Shown piece by piece: positions 16,369 to 25,125 of a DNA stretch of 60,574 nucleotides. The notes under the pieces are model-generated. The model was not told where the DNA came from and searched no databases. It saw only the letters and a list, made by a program, of their open reading frames with translations. The DNA lies in the NCBI GenBank assembly GCA_017469265.1, contig JAFUGS010000007.1, forward strand, positions 1 to 60,574. Reading direction: 5' to 3'. The translations under genes and the position numbers were made by a program. Position 1 is the stretch's first letter; each line of letters begins with the position of its first letter. This DNA comes from Clostridia bacterium. GTDB lineage: Bacteria; Bacillota; Clostridia; Christensenellales; Aristaeellaceae.

Positions 16369-17199
16369 ATGGCAAGACCGATTCCGAACCACGGCACGGA
16401 CGGCGTGCACGCCGAAACCAGGCTGCGGGATCAGCATTTTATCATGAAGGGGCATCACTGCCACAGCTGCTATGAGCTGTTTTATGTGGAGAGCGGAGGC
16501 TGCCGCTTCCTGGTGGATGAACATATTTTTGATCTGCATACGGGGGATTTTATCCTGCTGCCGCCCATGATGCTGCACTATTCCCGGTATGTGCACGGCC
16601 CCTGCAGGCGAACGGTCATTCTGTTCCGGGGAGAAGACGTGATGGACGAAGTTCGCGGTCTGATGCCCCGATCGGCCTTCTTCTTTTCTGAAACCGCGGT
16701 TTTTCAGGTGCCGGATCGTTATCGCGGACAGGTAGCTGACATCCTGAAGGAAATGGCGGCGGAGGATATCATGCGGGATGCCTGTTCCGCCGTGATGCTG
16801 AAAATGCTGCTGCAGACCCTGCTGCTGCTGTGCGGCAGGGTCTGCAGCTTTCTGTTTGAGCCGCCCGCGGATCTTCATACCACGGATCAGCAGATCCTGC
16901 AGGCGGCGCACTACATCTGCCAATCCTATATGGAGCCCCTGACCAGTGCCGATGTGGTCAGGGCCGTGGGTTTCAGCCCCAATTACCTGAGCCGGAAATT
17001 CCGCGCCGCAACCGGTATCGGTCTGCATGAATATATTGTATTCGTCCGCCTGCAGCACGCCGCCCAGGAGCTGGTTTCCACTTCGGATTCCATTACGACG
17101 ATCGCGCTGCGATGCGGTTTTTCGGACAGCAATTATTTCAAGGACTCCTTCAAAAAGAAGTATGGCGTTACCCCGAGAAACTACCGAAAAATGTTCTAA
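16369..17199 (+). CDS. AraC-family transcriptional regulator
   Basis: A 276-residue regulator with an N-terminal cupin (HHCHSCYELFYVESGG, then GDFILLPPMMLHYS) and a C-terminal AraC-type double helix-turn-helix (residues about 180-275: VVRAVGFSPNYLSRKFRAAT, then IALRCGFSDSNYFKDSFKKK and GVTPRNYRK). Such cupin-AraC proteins usually sense a sugar or glycoside. It is divergent from the ABC-MATE-GH36 group, 147 bases away, and is the obvious candidate to control it. The promoter and ribosome site are both clear. Confidence 0.93.
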   Translation: MARPIPNHGTDGVHAETRLRDQHFIMKGHHCHSCYELFYVESGGCRFLVDEHIFDLHTGDFILLPPMMLHYSRYVHGPCRRTVILFRGEDVMDEVRGLMPRSAFFFSETAVFQVPDRYRGQVADILKEMAAEDIMRDACSAVMLKMLLQTLLLLCGRVCSFLFEPPADLHTTDQQILQAAHYICQSYMEPLTSADVVRAVGFSPNYLSRKFRAATGIGLHEYIVFVRLQHAAQELVSTSDSITTIALRCGFSDSNYFKDSFKKKYGVTPRNYRKMF

Positions 17200-17617
17200 G
17201 AACCGATGAGATGTCTCTTTTTTTGTCGGCGAATCATCGCCGCTGGTGCTTTTTATCCAGGGCATTCTGTTTTTTTCAATCACAGATCGTCCCTTTTGGC
17301 GCAATCCGCTTACGTAATCGCTATACGTCAGACCGATGGCCGGATCAGCGGCAAAATGCCTTTTGCGCGAAAAAAGATCCCGGCGGGCGGAAATCCGTTT
17401 GATGATTCAAAAGGCTTCCCCCGCGTCCGGAGACAGCGCGTACCGTCAAACAATAAAAACGCAGAAAAAGCGGCGTGTACACCCGCCGGGGTCATTGCAG
17501 GAGTCTCGAGAATTCGCTATAATAAGGGGCGCTCAGAGCTGGCCTCTCACAGATGGGGCGGGGCCGCGGAAGCTGCCGCCGGCGAGGTTTCGCCGCGCAG
17601 GAGGAGGAGAAGAAACC
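17200..17617. other. Intergenic region between AraC gene and deacylase
   Basis: No gene is supported in these 418 bases. A short stem (CGGCGA, ATCA, TCGCCG at 17227-17242), followed by a T-rich stretch at 17250-17254, may terminate the AraC gene. The middle is unremarkable. The right end holds the next gene's promoter (17495-17523). Confidence 0.4.
17495..17523 (+). promoter_or_regulatory. Sigma-A promoter for the tRNA deacylase gene
   Basis: TTGCAG (17495-17500), 17 bp spacer, TATAAT (17518-17523). It gives a leader of about 85 bases before ATG 17618. Confidence 0.7.
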
Positions 17618-18169
17618 ATGGAGCTGCTGCACGGCTCTCCGACGGATTTGTCCGGACGAAGTGAACGGGAAAAGCGGTGCTATGCTTTTCTGGACTCGCT
17701 GGGCATATCCTTTGACCGGACCGATCATCCGGATCAGCCGGCCACCACGATGCAGGTGTGCGAGGCGGTGGACGCGGTGCTGGGTGTACGCATCTGCAAA
17801 AACCTGTTCCTCTGCAACCGACAGAAAACGAATTTCTATCTCCTGATCATGCCCGGCGACAAGCCCTTCAAGACGAAGGAGCTGTCGGGACAGCTGGGGA
17901 TCAGCCGGCTTTCCTTCGCGGAGGCGGCGGACATGGAAAAATATCTGGACGTCCATCCCGGCAGCGTGTCCGTGCTGGGCCTGCTGAACGACAGGGAGCA
18001 TCGGGTCCGGCTGGTAGTGGATGAGGACGTGCTGCGGGAGGAGCTGTTTGGGTGTCATCCCTGTGAGAACACCAGTTCCATCCGGTTCGCCACCAGGGAC
18101 CTGACGGAGAGGATTCTGCCCGCCATGGGTTTTACGCCGGAAATCGTTCATCTGGTTGGGACGGACTGA
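17618..18169 (+). CDS. Prolyl-tRNA editing deacylase-like protein (YbaK/ProX family)
   Basis: A 183-residue free-standing editing domain related to ProRS INS, which clears mischarged aminoacyl-tRNA (for example Ala-tRNA-Pro). Supporting segments are FLDSLGISFDRTDHPDQPA, GVRICKNLFLCNRQKTNFYL, the lysine-rich MPGDKPFKTKEL and the C-terminal LVVDEDV..GCHPCENTSSIRF. These match the PrdX/ProXp-ala branch in length. ATG 17618 follows GAGGAGGAGGAGA; longer in-frame extension upstream lacks a site. Likely monocistronic from its own promoter. Confidence 0.9.
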   Translation: MELLHGSPTDLSGRSEREKRCYAFLDSLGISFDRTDHPDQPATTMQVCEAVDAVLGVRICKNLFLCNRQKTNFYLLIMPGDKPFKTKELSGQLGISRLSFAEAADMEKYLDVHPGSVSVLGLLNDREHRVRLVVDEDVLREELFGCHPCENTSSIRFATRDLTERILPAMGFTPEIVHLVGTD

Positions 18170-18276
18170 CTGCCGCGCGGAGAAACATCGGAAAGCTTTT
18201 GACCGGTCCCGCGCGGAGCCCTGGCGGCTTCCGCCGCGGACCGAAAAAAAGAAAAACACAGACGGAGGGGAAAGAT

Positions 18277-19317
18277 ATGAACATGAAATCGCTGACAGCT
18301 GTACTGCTGACCCTGGCGCTGGCGCTGAGCGCAGTTTCCGGCGCCCTGGCGGTGAATGAGGACATTGAGGGCAAGGTGGTCATTTACACCTCCATGTATC
18401 CCTTCATGATCGACCAGATGACCGCGGCGCTGAAGGAAGAATTCCCGAATCTGGAGGCAAAGCTGGAGTATGGCGGTACCGGTGACCTGCAGACCAAGCT
18501 GGCCGGGGAAATGGGGGATGACCTGAAGGGACAGCTGAGCTGCGATATGCTGATGGTGGCGGAGCCCGCGTATTCGCTGGAGCTGAAGGAATACGGCTAT
18601 CTGGAGCCTGTAGAGATTGAGAATCCGGCGGATCTGCTGCGCTTTGATTACGATCCGGAGGGATACTGGTATCCCGTGCGGACGCTGAACATGGTCCTGG
18701 CCTACAATCCGGAGAAGTACAGCCTGGAGGAGGTTCCCACGACCTTCAAGGCCTTCGCGGAGGACAGGAGCCTGGACGGTCACATTTCCATGGGCAATCC
18801 GCTGACCTCCGGCACGGCCATGGCGGCGATTGTCGCCCTGTCCGACAAGTATGGCTATGACTATTTTAAAGCGCTGGGTGAGAACCATGTAATGATCGAA
18901 TCCGGCTCCACCGCGCTGGCCAAGCTGCAGACCGGGGAGTGCAAAGCGATTATGATTCTGGAGGAATCCGTGCTGAAGATCCGGAAGGAGGAGAATTCTC
19001 CCATCACCGTGATCTATCCGGAGGATGGCGTCATTCTCGTGCCCAGCACGGTTATGACCATCGCCGAGAACAGGAGTGCCAACGCGAATATTGAGGCCTG
19101 CGAGGCGGTCACGAACTGGCTCCTCAGCGAGGAAGGCCAGCGGTGCATTCTCTCCGGCTACATGCACGCCGTCCGGAAGGGCATGTCGGAATATCCCTAC
19201 GATTCCATGGATACGGATGCCCTGATTGAAAAGGATATGGGCGTGGACTGGGAACGCTGCTACCATGACCGGGACGAGATCCGCGGCCAGTTCCAGGAAG
19301 CCGTTACCATGCCCTGA
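18277..19317 (+). CDS. ABC-type substrate-binding protein (ferric/AfuA-like)
   Basis: A 346-residue periplasmic-type binding protein. A signal peptide (hydrophobic core LTAVLLTLALALSAVSGALA) precedes the mature start at VNEDIEGKVVIYTS. There is no lipobox cysteine, unusual for a Gram-positive binding protein, so anchoring is unclear. The fold resembles the FbpA/AfuA extracellular solute-binding family, which takes ferric iron or phosphorylated sugars or polyamines. Start ATG 18277 follows GGAGGGG. It begins a three-gene importer, with the permease 11 bases behind. The ligand cannot be fixed from sequence. Confidence 0.87.
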   Translation: MNMKSLTAVLLTLALALSAVSGALAVNEDIEGKVVIYTSMYPFMIDQMTAALKEEFPNLEAKLEYGGTGDLQTKLAGEMGDDLKGQLSCDMLMVAEPAYSLELKEYGYLEPVEIENPADLLRFDYDPEGYWYPVRTLNMVLAYNPEKYSLEEVPTTFKAFAEDRSLDGHISMGNPLTSGTAMAAIVALSDKYGYDYFKALGENHVMIESGSTALAKLQTGECKAIMILEESVLKIRKEENSPITVIYPEDGVILVPSTVMTIAENRSANANIEACEAVTNWLLSEEGQRCILSGYMHAVRKGMSEYPYDSMDTDALIEKDMGVDWERCYHDRDEIRGQFQEAVTMP

Positions 19318-19328
19318 GGTGAAAGACA

Positions 19329-21770
19329 TTGACGCGTAAAGCAAATCGGCAGCCTGCCAGGACCGTCCTGCTGACGGTTCTGGCGGGGCTGCTCCTTTTT
19401 TCATCGCTGATGATCGGCGGCGGCATCCACGGCATTTCCACATTTGACCGCTCCGGGTATACCACCGAGGATGTGTGGAGCTGGACGCTGCGGCTGGGCG
19501 GGGAGGCGGAGACCCTTTATCGGGAGTGGACAGCGCCGGAACTGGCGACGCTGCCGGAAGCGGAACAGGCAGGCGCCGCGCGGGCCGCGCGAAGGCTGCT
19601 GGCGGAAGCCTGGCACGTGAACGAAACCGACCTGGCGGAATATACGGACGCGCAGGTCTGGAAGCTGCTGTCCATGACCTATTCCTTCTCCCGGAAAAAA
19701 ATTTCCAGCGCGGGACGGAAATCCATCGCGGCGATTGAAGATCCGGCGGAAGCGGGAAAGCAGATGCTCTCTGTGCTGGCCGCGGGATCGGGCATCGCGG
19801 AGAACCCGGCGCTGTCCGGTCTGTCCGTGCTGGAAGGCGCGGACGCGGCGATGACGGCTCAGGTATTTCTGGCGGCGCGAAATGAGAACGCTACCGTGCT
19901 GTCGAAGGAAACGTCGCTGGCCTTTACCCGGGCTGCCGGGGATGAGGAGAAGGAAATCGAGGCGATGCAAGCCTGGGCGGCGGGAACCGTTTCCCCTCTG
20001 AACGCCTGGGTGACGGAGCATGCCAGGACGGTGATTCTGCTCGGCGCGCTGCTGATGCTGGATGTGATTCTGCTCTTCATCCTGCTGCGACAGGAAAAGA
20101 GCTGGCGGGTGGATCTCAAGTGGATGCTGATTCTGCTGATCGTGGACTTCCTGGTGGTTTTCCAGCTGCTTCCGCTGGTCTATCTGCTGATCCGGGCCTT
20201 CTTTCCCAGCGGCATGTTTTCGCTGGAGACCTTCCGGCGGCTGTATACCTACGCCATGAACTGGCAGGCGCTGACGAACACGCTGACCGCGTCCGCCTGC
20301 ACAATGGTGCTGGGAACGGCGATTGCCTATCCGCTGGCTTACCTGGTGGGGCGTACCAACCTGTACGGACGGAAGTTTTTCCGGTCCCTGTTCGTGCTGA
20401 CCTATATGGTGCCGCCGTATGTCGGCGCCATGGCCTGGCTGAGGCTGCTGAATAAGAACGTGGGCACCATCAATCTGCTGCTCCGTGGCCTGTTTGGACT
20501 GCGGATTACGGAAGGACCGCTGAACATTTATTCCCTGGGCGGGCTGATCTGGGTGCTGACCACCTTCTATTTCCCGTACGCGTTCATCACCATTTCCCGG
20601 GCCATGGAAAAGATGGATCCCTCCCTGGAGGAGGCATCCCGGATCGCGGGAGCCAGCCCCTTCCAGACGGTGCTGAAGATTACCCTGCCCATCATGACCC
20701 CGTCGCTGATCGCCGGGGCGCTGCTGGTCTTTGTCTGCGCGGCCAGCTGTTACGGCATTCCCTCTATTATCGGCGCGCCGGGAAATGTACATACCGTTAC
20801 CACCCGGATCATCGAGTACTACGGGCTGGGGGTGAAGGGAATCAACGACGCCACGGGCCTGGCTGTTTTCCTGATCCTGATCGCCCTGGTGGTGCTGTAC
20901 CTTTCTGATTTTGTGATGGCCAAAAAGCAGTATGTTACGGTCTCCGGCAAATCGACCCGCCCGGCCATGGTGGATCTGCGGAAGTGGCGCGTCCCCCTGA
21001 CGGTGATGATGGGGCTTTTTGCGGTAATCGCCGTGGCGGTTCCCTTCGCGACGATTCTGACCACCTCCTTCAAGGTGGATGTGGGCAAATCCCTGCTGGA
21101 GGAAGGCAACTTTACCCTGAACCAGTGGAATGCCCTTTTCCGGGATGAATCGCTGGGCTGCCTGAAAAACTCTCTGCTTTTCGGCGCTGCGGCCGCGACC
21201 ATCGGCGCGGTCATCTCCTGCGTCATGAGCTACCTGATGCAGCGAACCCGCATCCGCGGCCGGAAACTGCCGGATTTCCTGATTACGCTGGGATCCGGTA
21301 CGCCTTCCGTGGTCATTGCCCTGGGGCTGATCATGACCATGCGGGGGCAGTTTGGAGTCAACATTTATAACACGGCGGGCATCCTGATTGTGGCATACCT
21401 GATCAAATACCTGATGATGGGCATGCGCACGGTTTCCTCCGCCATGTCGCAGATTCATGTCTCCCTGGAGGAGTCCTCCCAGATTTCCGGCGCCGGATGG
21501 CTGCGGACCATGGTCCGGATCACCGGTCCGCTGATTATGCCCTCCATCGCGGCGGGATGGTTCCTGATCTTTATTCCCTGCTTCTATGAGCTGAGCATGA
21601 CCACGCTGCTGTATACCAGCGAAACCAAAACCATCGGATATCAGCTGTATCAGTACTGGACCTTTACCAGCCAGCCGCAGGCGTGCGCCATGGCCTTTGG
21701 CATTCTGCTGTTTGTGGTTGTGCTGAACTTTGTGCTGAACCGGCTGACCAAGGGCGAATTCACCATCTGA
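19329..21770 (+). CDS. Two-domain ABC permease with extra N-terminal domain
   Basis: An 813-residue fused permease (FbpB-like). It begins with TTG at 19329, after AGGTGAAAG. Each half has an EAA loop: EEASRIAGASPFQTVLKITLP and EESSQISGAGWLRTMVRITGP, marking the ATPase contacts. Unusually, residues about 38-225 form an extra domain between the first helix and the usual permease core. It is helix-rich and extracytoplasmic by the positive-inside pattern. Standard FbpB proteins are about 500-560 residues. It overlaps nothing and is followed 10 bases later by the ATPase. Confidence 0.9.
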   Translation: MTRKANRQPARTVLLTVLAGLLLFSSLMIGGGIHGISTFDRSGYTTEDVWSWTLRLGGEAETLYREWTAPELATLPEAEQAGAARAARRLLAEAWHVNETDLAEYTDAQVWKLLSMTYSFSRKKISSAGRKSIAAIEDPAEAGKQMLSVLAAGSGIAENPALSGLSVLEGADAAMTAQVFLAARNENATVLSKETSLAFTRAAGDEEKEIEAMQAWAAGTVSPLNAWVTEHARTVILLGALLMLDVILLFILLRQEKSWRVDLKWMLILLIVDFLVVFQLLPLVYLLIRAFFPSGMFSLETFRRLYTYAMNWQALTNTLTASACTMVLGTAIAYPLAYLVGRTNLYGRKFFRSLFVLTYMVPPYVGAMAWLRLLNKNVGTINLLLRGLFGLRITEGPLNIYSLGGLIWVLTTFYFPYAFITISRAMEKMDPSLEEASRIAGASPFQTVLKITLPIMTPSLIAGALLVFVCAASCYGIPSIIGAPGNVHTVTTRIIEYYGLGVKGINDATGLAVFLILIALVVLYLSDFVMAKKQYVTVSGKSTRPAMVDLRKWRVPLTVMMGLFAVIAVAVPFATILTTSFKVDVGKSLLEEGNFTLNQWNALFRDESLGCLKNSLLFGAAAATIGAVISCVMSYLMQRTRIRGRKLPDFLITLGSGTPSVVIALGLIMTMRGQFGVNIYNTAGILIVAYLIKYLMMGMRTVSSAMSQIHVSLEESSQISGAGWLRTMVRITGPLIMPSIAAGWFLIFIPCFYELSMTTLLYTSETKTIGYQLYQYWTFTSQPQACAMAFGILLFVVVLNFVLNRLTKGEFTI

Positions 21771-21780
21771 AGGAGAAAAA

Positions 21781-22854
21781 ATGGCGAAAGTAACGATTAA
21801 AAACCTGACGAAGAGCTATGGCACCGCGCAGGTGCTCAAGAGCCTGAACGCGGAGTTTCAGGACGGGGAATTCGTGACGCTGCTGGGTCCCTCCGGCTGC
21901 GGAAAAACCACCATTCTGCGGCTGATTGCCGGCTTCGAGCAGCCCACCTCGGGGGAAATCTGGATCGGTGACACGCTGGTGTCCGGGGGAAAAACGCTGC
22001 TGCCGCCGGAGAAACGGGACATCGGCATGGTGTTTCAGTCCTACGCGGTCTGGCCGCATATGTCGGTCTTTGAAAACGTTGCCTATCCGCTGCGGCTGAA
22101 GCATACCCCCAGGGAAGAAATCAACGAACGGGTGCACCGGATTCTGTCCGTTGTTCATCTGGAGCAGTATGCTTCCCGGCTGCCCAATCAGCTTTCCGGC
22201 GGACAGCAGCAGCGGGTCGCGCTGGCGCGGGCTCTGCTGGCCCGGCCGAAGCTGCTGCTGCTGGATGAGCCGCTGTCCAATCTGGACGCGAAACTGCGGG
22301 AATCCATGCGCTTCGAGATCAAGGATCTGGCCAGAGAACAGGGCATCACCGTTGTCTATGTCACCCATGACCAGAGCGAGGCCATGACCATGAGTGACCG
22401 CATCTTTCTGCTGAACAACGGCGAGGTGCAGCAGTGCGATACGCCCAGCGAAATTTACAATCATCCGGTGAACCCATTCGCCGCGGACTTTCTGGGAAAG
22501 GTATCCTTCTTCAGCGGGACGGCGGAAAAGGGACAGATTCTCCTCCCGGACTGGGAGCAGCGCATTCCCGGCCGGGAAGGGGATCCGGCCGGCCCGGTAA
22601 CCGTTGGGCTCCGGCCGGAAAACTTCCGGATGGAGAAGGACGGACAGGGAATTCCCGGCGTGATTTCCCGGATGTATTACCTGGGCGATACGACGGACTA
22701 CCGGATCCGGGTCGGCAAGGCGGAGGTGCGTGTCATCCTGGATGGCGCCTCACACCGGCGATTTCAGCCCGGAGACACGGTCCGCCTGGAAATCCTGGAC
22801 AGAATGGTGTTCGCCGGCGCGGATGTTCAGGATCAGCTGAAAATCCGCACCTGA
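21781..22854 (+). CDS. ABC transporter ATP-binding protein (ferric-type, TOBE domain)
   Basis: A 357-residue ATPase energising the upstream permease. Walker A is GPSGCGKT (residues about 36-43), the signature LSGGQQQRVALARAL, Walker B LLLLDEPLSNLD and the switch His in YVTHDQSEA. The C-terminal 110 residues form a TOBE-like regulatory domain (VGLRPENFRM, and a beta-rich tail). It closes the importer cassette with 10 bases between it and the permease. The start follows AAGGAGAAAA. Confidence 0.94.
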   Translation: MAKVTIKNLTKSYGTAQVLKSLNAEFQDGEFVTLLGPSGCGKTTILRLIAGFEQPTSGEIWIGDTLVSGGKTLLPPEKRDIGMVFQSYAVWPHMSVFENVAYPLRLKHTPREEINERVHRILSVVHLEQYASRLPNQLSGGQQQRVALARALLARPKLLLLDEPLSNLDAKLRESMRFEIKDLAREQGITVVYVTHDQSEAMTMSDRIFLLNNGEVQQCDTPSEIYNHPVNPFAADFLGKVSFFSGTAEKGQILLPDWEQRIPGREGDPAGPVTVGLRPENFRMEKDGQGIPGVISRMYYLGDTTDYRIRVGKAEVRVILDGASHRRFQPGDTVRLEILDRMVFAGADVQDQLKIRT

Positions 22855-22926
22855 GTAAAAGCGGCACGCCGGAAGTATGCCGGATGCGCGGAGCAGAAGA
22901 ATCAAACAGGCAGGAGGTGGCGAACC

Positions 22927-23664
22927 ATGCAGAAGGAAATGATTACCCAATACAGCGAGGCACTCCGCCGGGAGATGCATGTCATGGTATACGGATATGA
23001 CGGAGTGCCCTTTCTGTGCTTTCCGACCCAGGATTCCATGTGCCATAACTATGAGGATTTTGGCATGACGGATCAGCTGGCGGACTGGATCAATGACGGG
23101 CGGATTCAGCTGTACGTGGTGGACACGGTGGACCGGGAAAGCTGGTCCGCGCAGGACGGGGACAAAGCGGCCAGGGCGGAACGGCAGGAGCAGTACTTCC
23201 ACTATATTGTGGATGAGACGGTTCCGCTGATTCAGAGCAGAAATCCGCGGACACCCGCGGTGACCGGCTTCAGCATGGGGGCCAATCACTCGGTGATTAC
23301 CTTTCTCCGGCGGCCGGAGCTGTTCCGCGGCGTGATCGCGCTGTCCGGGGTGTACGACACGGATTACTTTTTTCAGGGATGGATGAATCCCACGCTGTAT
23401 GACAGCGCGCCGGACCGCTTCCTGCCCAACATGCCGGCGGATCATCCGTATGTGAAACTGTATAATGAGCGGAAAATGATCCTGTGCGTCGGCCAGGGCG
23501 CGTGGGAGGAGGACGGGGTCCGCTCCCTCCGGTATCTGGAAACGGTTTTTCGGGAGAAAGGGATTCATGCCTGGTGTGATTTCTGGGGCTTTGACGTGAA
23601 CCATGACTGGCCATGGTGGTTTAAGCAGATGCGGTACTTTGTGCCGAAGATGATAGAAGGGTGA
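22927..23664 (+). CDS. Esterase-like alpha/beta hydrolase
   Basis: A 245-residue protein of the esterase-D type alpha/beta-hydrolase family. The nucleophile elbow is GFSMGAN (Ser near residue 118), with a likely acid Asp and His in the C-terminal part (DFWGFDVNHDWPWW). No signal peptide is seen. ATG 22927 follows CAGGAGGTGG. Its stop codon overlaps the start of the ATP-grasp gene (TGATG), so the two are translationally coupled and probably act in one pathway. The substrate is unknown. Confidence 0.87.
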   Translation: MQKEMITQYSEALRREMHVMVYGYDGVPFLCFPTQDSMCHNYEDFGMTDQLADWINDGRIQLYVVDTVDRESWSAQDGDKAARAERQEQYFHYIVDETVPLIQSRNPRTPAVTGFSMGANHSVITFLRRPELFRGVIALSGVYDTDYFFQGWMNPTLYDSAPDRFLPNMPADHPYVKLYNERKMILCVGQGAWEEDGVRSLRYLETVFREKGIHAWCDFWGFDVNHDWPWWFKQMRYFVPKMIEG

Positions 23665-24860
23665 TGAAAACCGTGAAGAATTATGTCTTTGTTTCTCCGC
23701 ATTTCCCTCATACCTACTGGCAGTTCTGTGACCGGCTGCACCGGAACGGGATCAACGTGCTGGGAATTGGGGACGCGCCATACGACAGCCTGGAAGCGCC
23801 GCTGAAGGAGGCGCTGACGGAATATTATCGGGTGGACAGCCTGGAGGATTATGACAAGGTTTACCGGGCGGTGGCGTTCTTTGCTTTCAAGTATGGAAAA
23901 ATCGACTGGATCGAATCCATGAATGAGTACTGGCTGGAGCAGGACGCCCGGCTGCGGACGGATTTTAATCTTTCCACCGGCATTCGCTCAGACCGGATCG
24001 GCTTTATCAAGGAGAAAAAACTGATGAAACAGCTGTACCTGGAGGCGGGAATCCCCACGGCCAGACAGCACGTTGTGTCCGACTGGGCGGCGGGGAAAGC
24101 TTTTGTCCGCGAAGTGGGTTATCCCGTCATTGTGAAGCCGGATGTGGGTGTCGGCGCGACGCGCACCTGGAAGGTGGAGGACGAGGCCGGGCTGGACGCC
24201 TTCTATGACCGCCTGCCGGAGGTGCCCTACGTGATGGAGGAATTCATTCAGGGCGAAATCTGCTCCTACGACGCCATTCTCGATTCGCGGTGTGAGCCGC
24301 TGTTTGAAAGCATGACGGTCTGGCCGCCGGTGATGGATATCGTGAACAAGGATCTGGACCTGATGTATTATACCTGTCCGGAGGTACCGGAAAAGCTGCG
24401 GGCGCTGGGCCGGAAGACCGTCAAAGCCTTTGGCGTGGACCGCCGGTTTGTCCATCTGGAGTTTTTCCGGCTGACAAAGGCCCGGAAGGGGCTGGGCAGC
24501 GTCGGGGACTTTGTGGCGCTGGAGGTCAATATGCGCCCCGCCGGCGGCTATACACCGGACATGATAGATTTCGCGCACTCCACCGATGTTTATCAGATTT
24601 ACGCGGATATGGTGGCCTTTGACACCCGGAAGGTTCCGGAATCTACCGAGCATTTCTACTGCGTGTATGCCAGCCGCAAGGACGGGCATGTCTACGCGCA
24701 TACCCATGAGGAGATCATGGCCCAATATGGCGCCTTCATGATGATGCAGGAAGAGATGCCCCCGATGAACTGGCCACAGATGGGAAGATATATGTATACG
24801 GCCCGGCTGAAGACCTTTGAGGAGGCGCAGGCCTTCATCCGCTTTGTCCAGGGAGGCTGA
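23664..24860 (+). CDS. ATP-grasp ligase-like protein
   Basis: A 398-residue ATP-grasp enzyme (carbamoyl-phosphate synthase/biotin carboxylase-like), expected to make an acyl-phosphate and join it to an amine or thiol. The nucleotide-binding lysines are visible in GYPVIVKPDVGVGATRTWK and the acid loop in YVMEEFIQGE, with metal ligands at ALEVNMRPAGGY. I use ATG 23664 because it overlaps the previous stop; GTG 23661 is one codon earlier and almost equivalent. The N-terminal 100 residues form the pre-grasp domain. Partner substrates are unknown; the coupled esterase is the best clue. Confidence 0.85.
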   Translation: MKTVKNYVFVSPHFPHTYWQFCDRLHRNGINVLGIGDAPYDSLEAPLKEALTEYYRVDSLEDYDKVYRAVAFFAFKYGKIDWIESMNEYWLEQDARLRTDFNLSTGIRSDRIGFIKEKKLMKQLYLEAGIPTARQHVVSDWAAGKAFVREVGYPVIVKPDVGVGATRTWKVEDEAGLDAFYDRLPEVPYVMEEFIQGEICSYDAILDSRCEPLFESMTVWPPVMDIVNKDLDLMYYTCPEVPEKLRALGRKTVKAFGVDRRFVHLEFFRLTKARKGLGSVGDFVALEVNMRPAGGYTPDMIDFAHSTDVYQIYADMVAFDTRKVPESTEHFYCVYASRKDGHVYAHTHEEIMAQYGAFMMMQEEMPPMNWPQMGRYMYTARLKTFEEAQAFIRFVQGG

Positions 24861-24988
24861 GCGCCGCGTGCCTCCGGATGGATGGCTCAAGGAAACGCGG
24901 CGAAAAACAAACCGCCTATGGGTCGGCGCGGAATCATCTGACCGGGTGAAGCGGATCCGGACGAATGGGGAATATACAGTGTGTCATT

Positions 24989-25015
24989 GAAACGCTCCTG
25001 TGGAGCGTTTCTTTC
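24989..25015 (+). terminator. Stem-loop terminator after the ATP-grasp gene
   Basis: A perfect 10 bp stem: GAAACGCTCC (24989-24998), loop TGT, GGAGCGTTTC (25002-25011), then TTTC. The T-tail is short, but the stem is strong and isolates the next operon. Confidence 0.65.
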
Positions 25016-25125
25016 ATGGGCGAGAAAAATGCCGCCTCTGTTTTCCGTTTTAGTTTCTTTTTAAGTGCGCGTGGTATTTTCCTGCTGTCCGAAAGGACGA
25101 TGAAGCGAACGAAGGAGTGAGGACA

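Noticed and set aside
19401-21458. 685-codon minus-strand open frame
   Set aside because: Antisense to the double permease, whose motifs are certain; no ribosome site.
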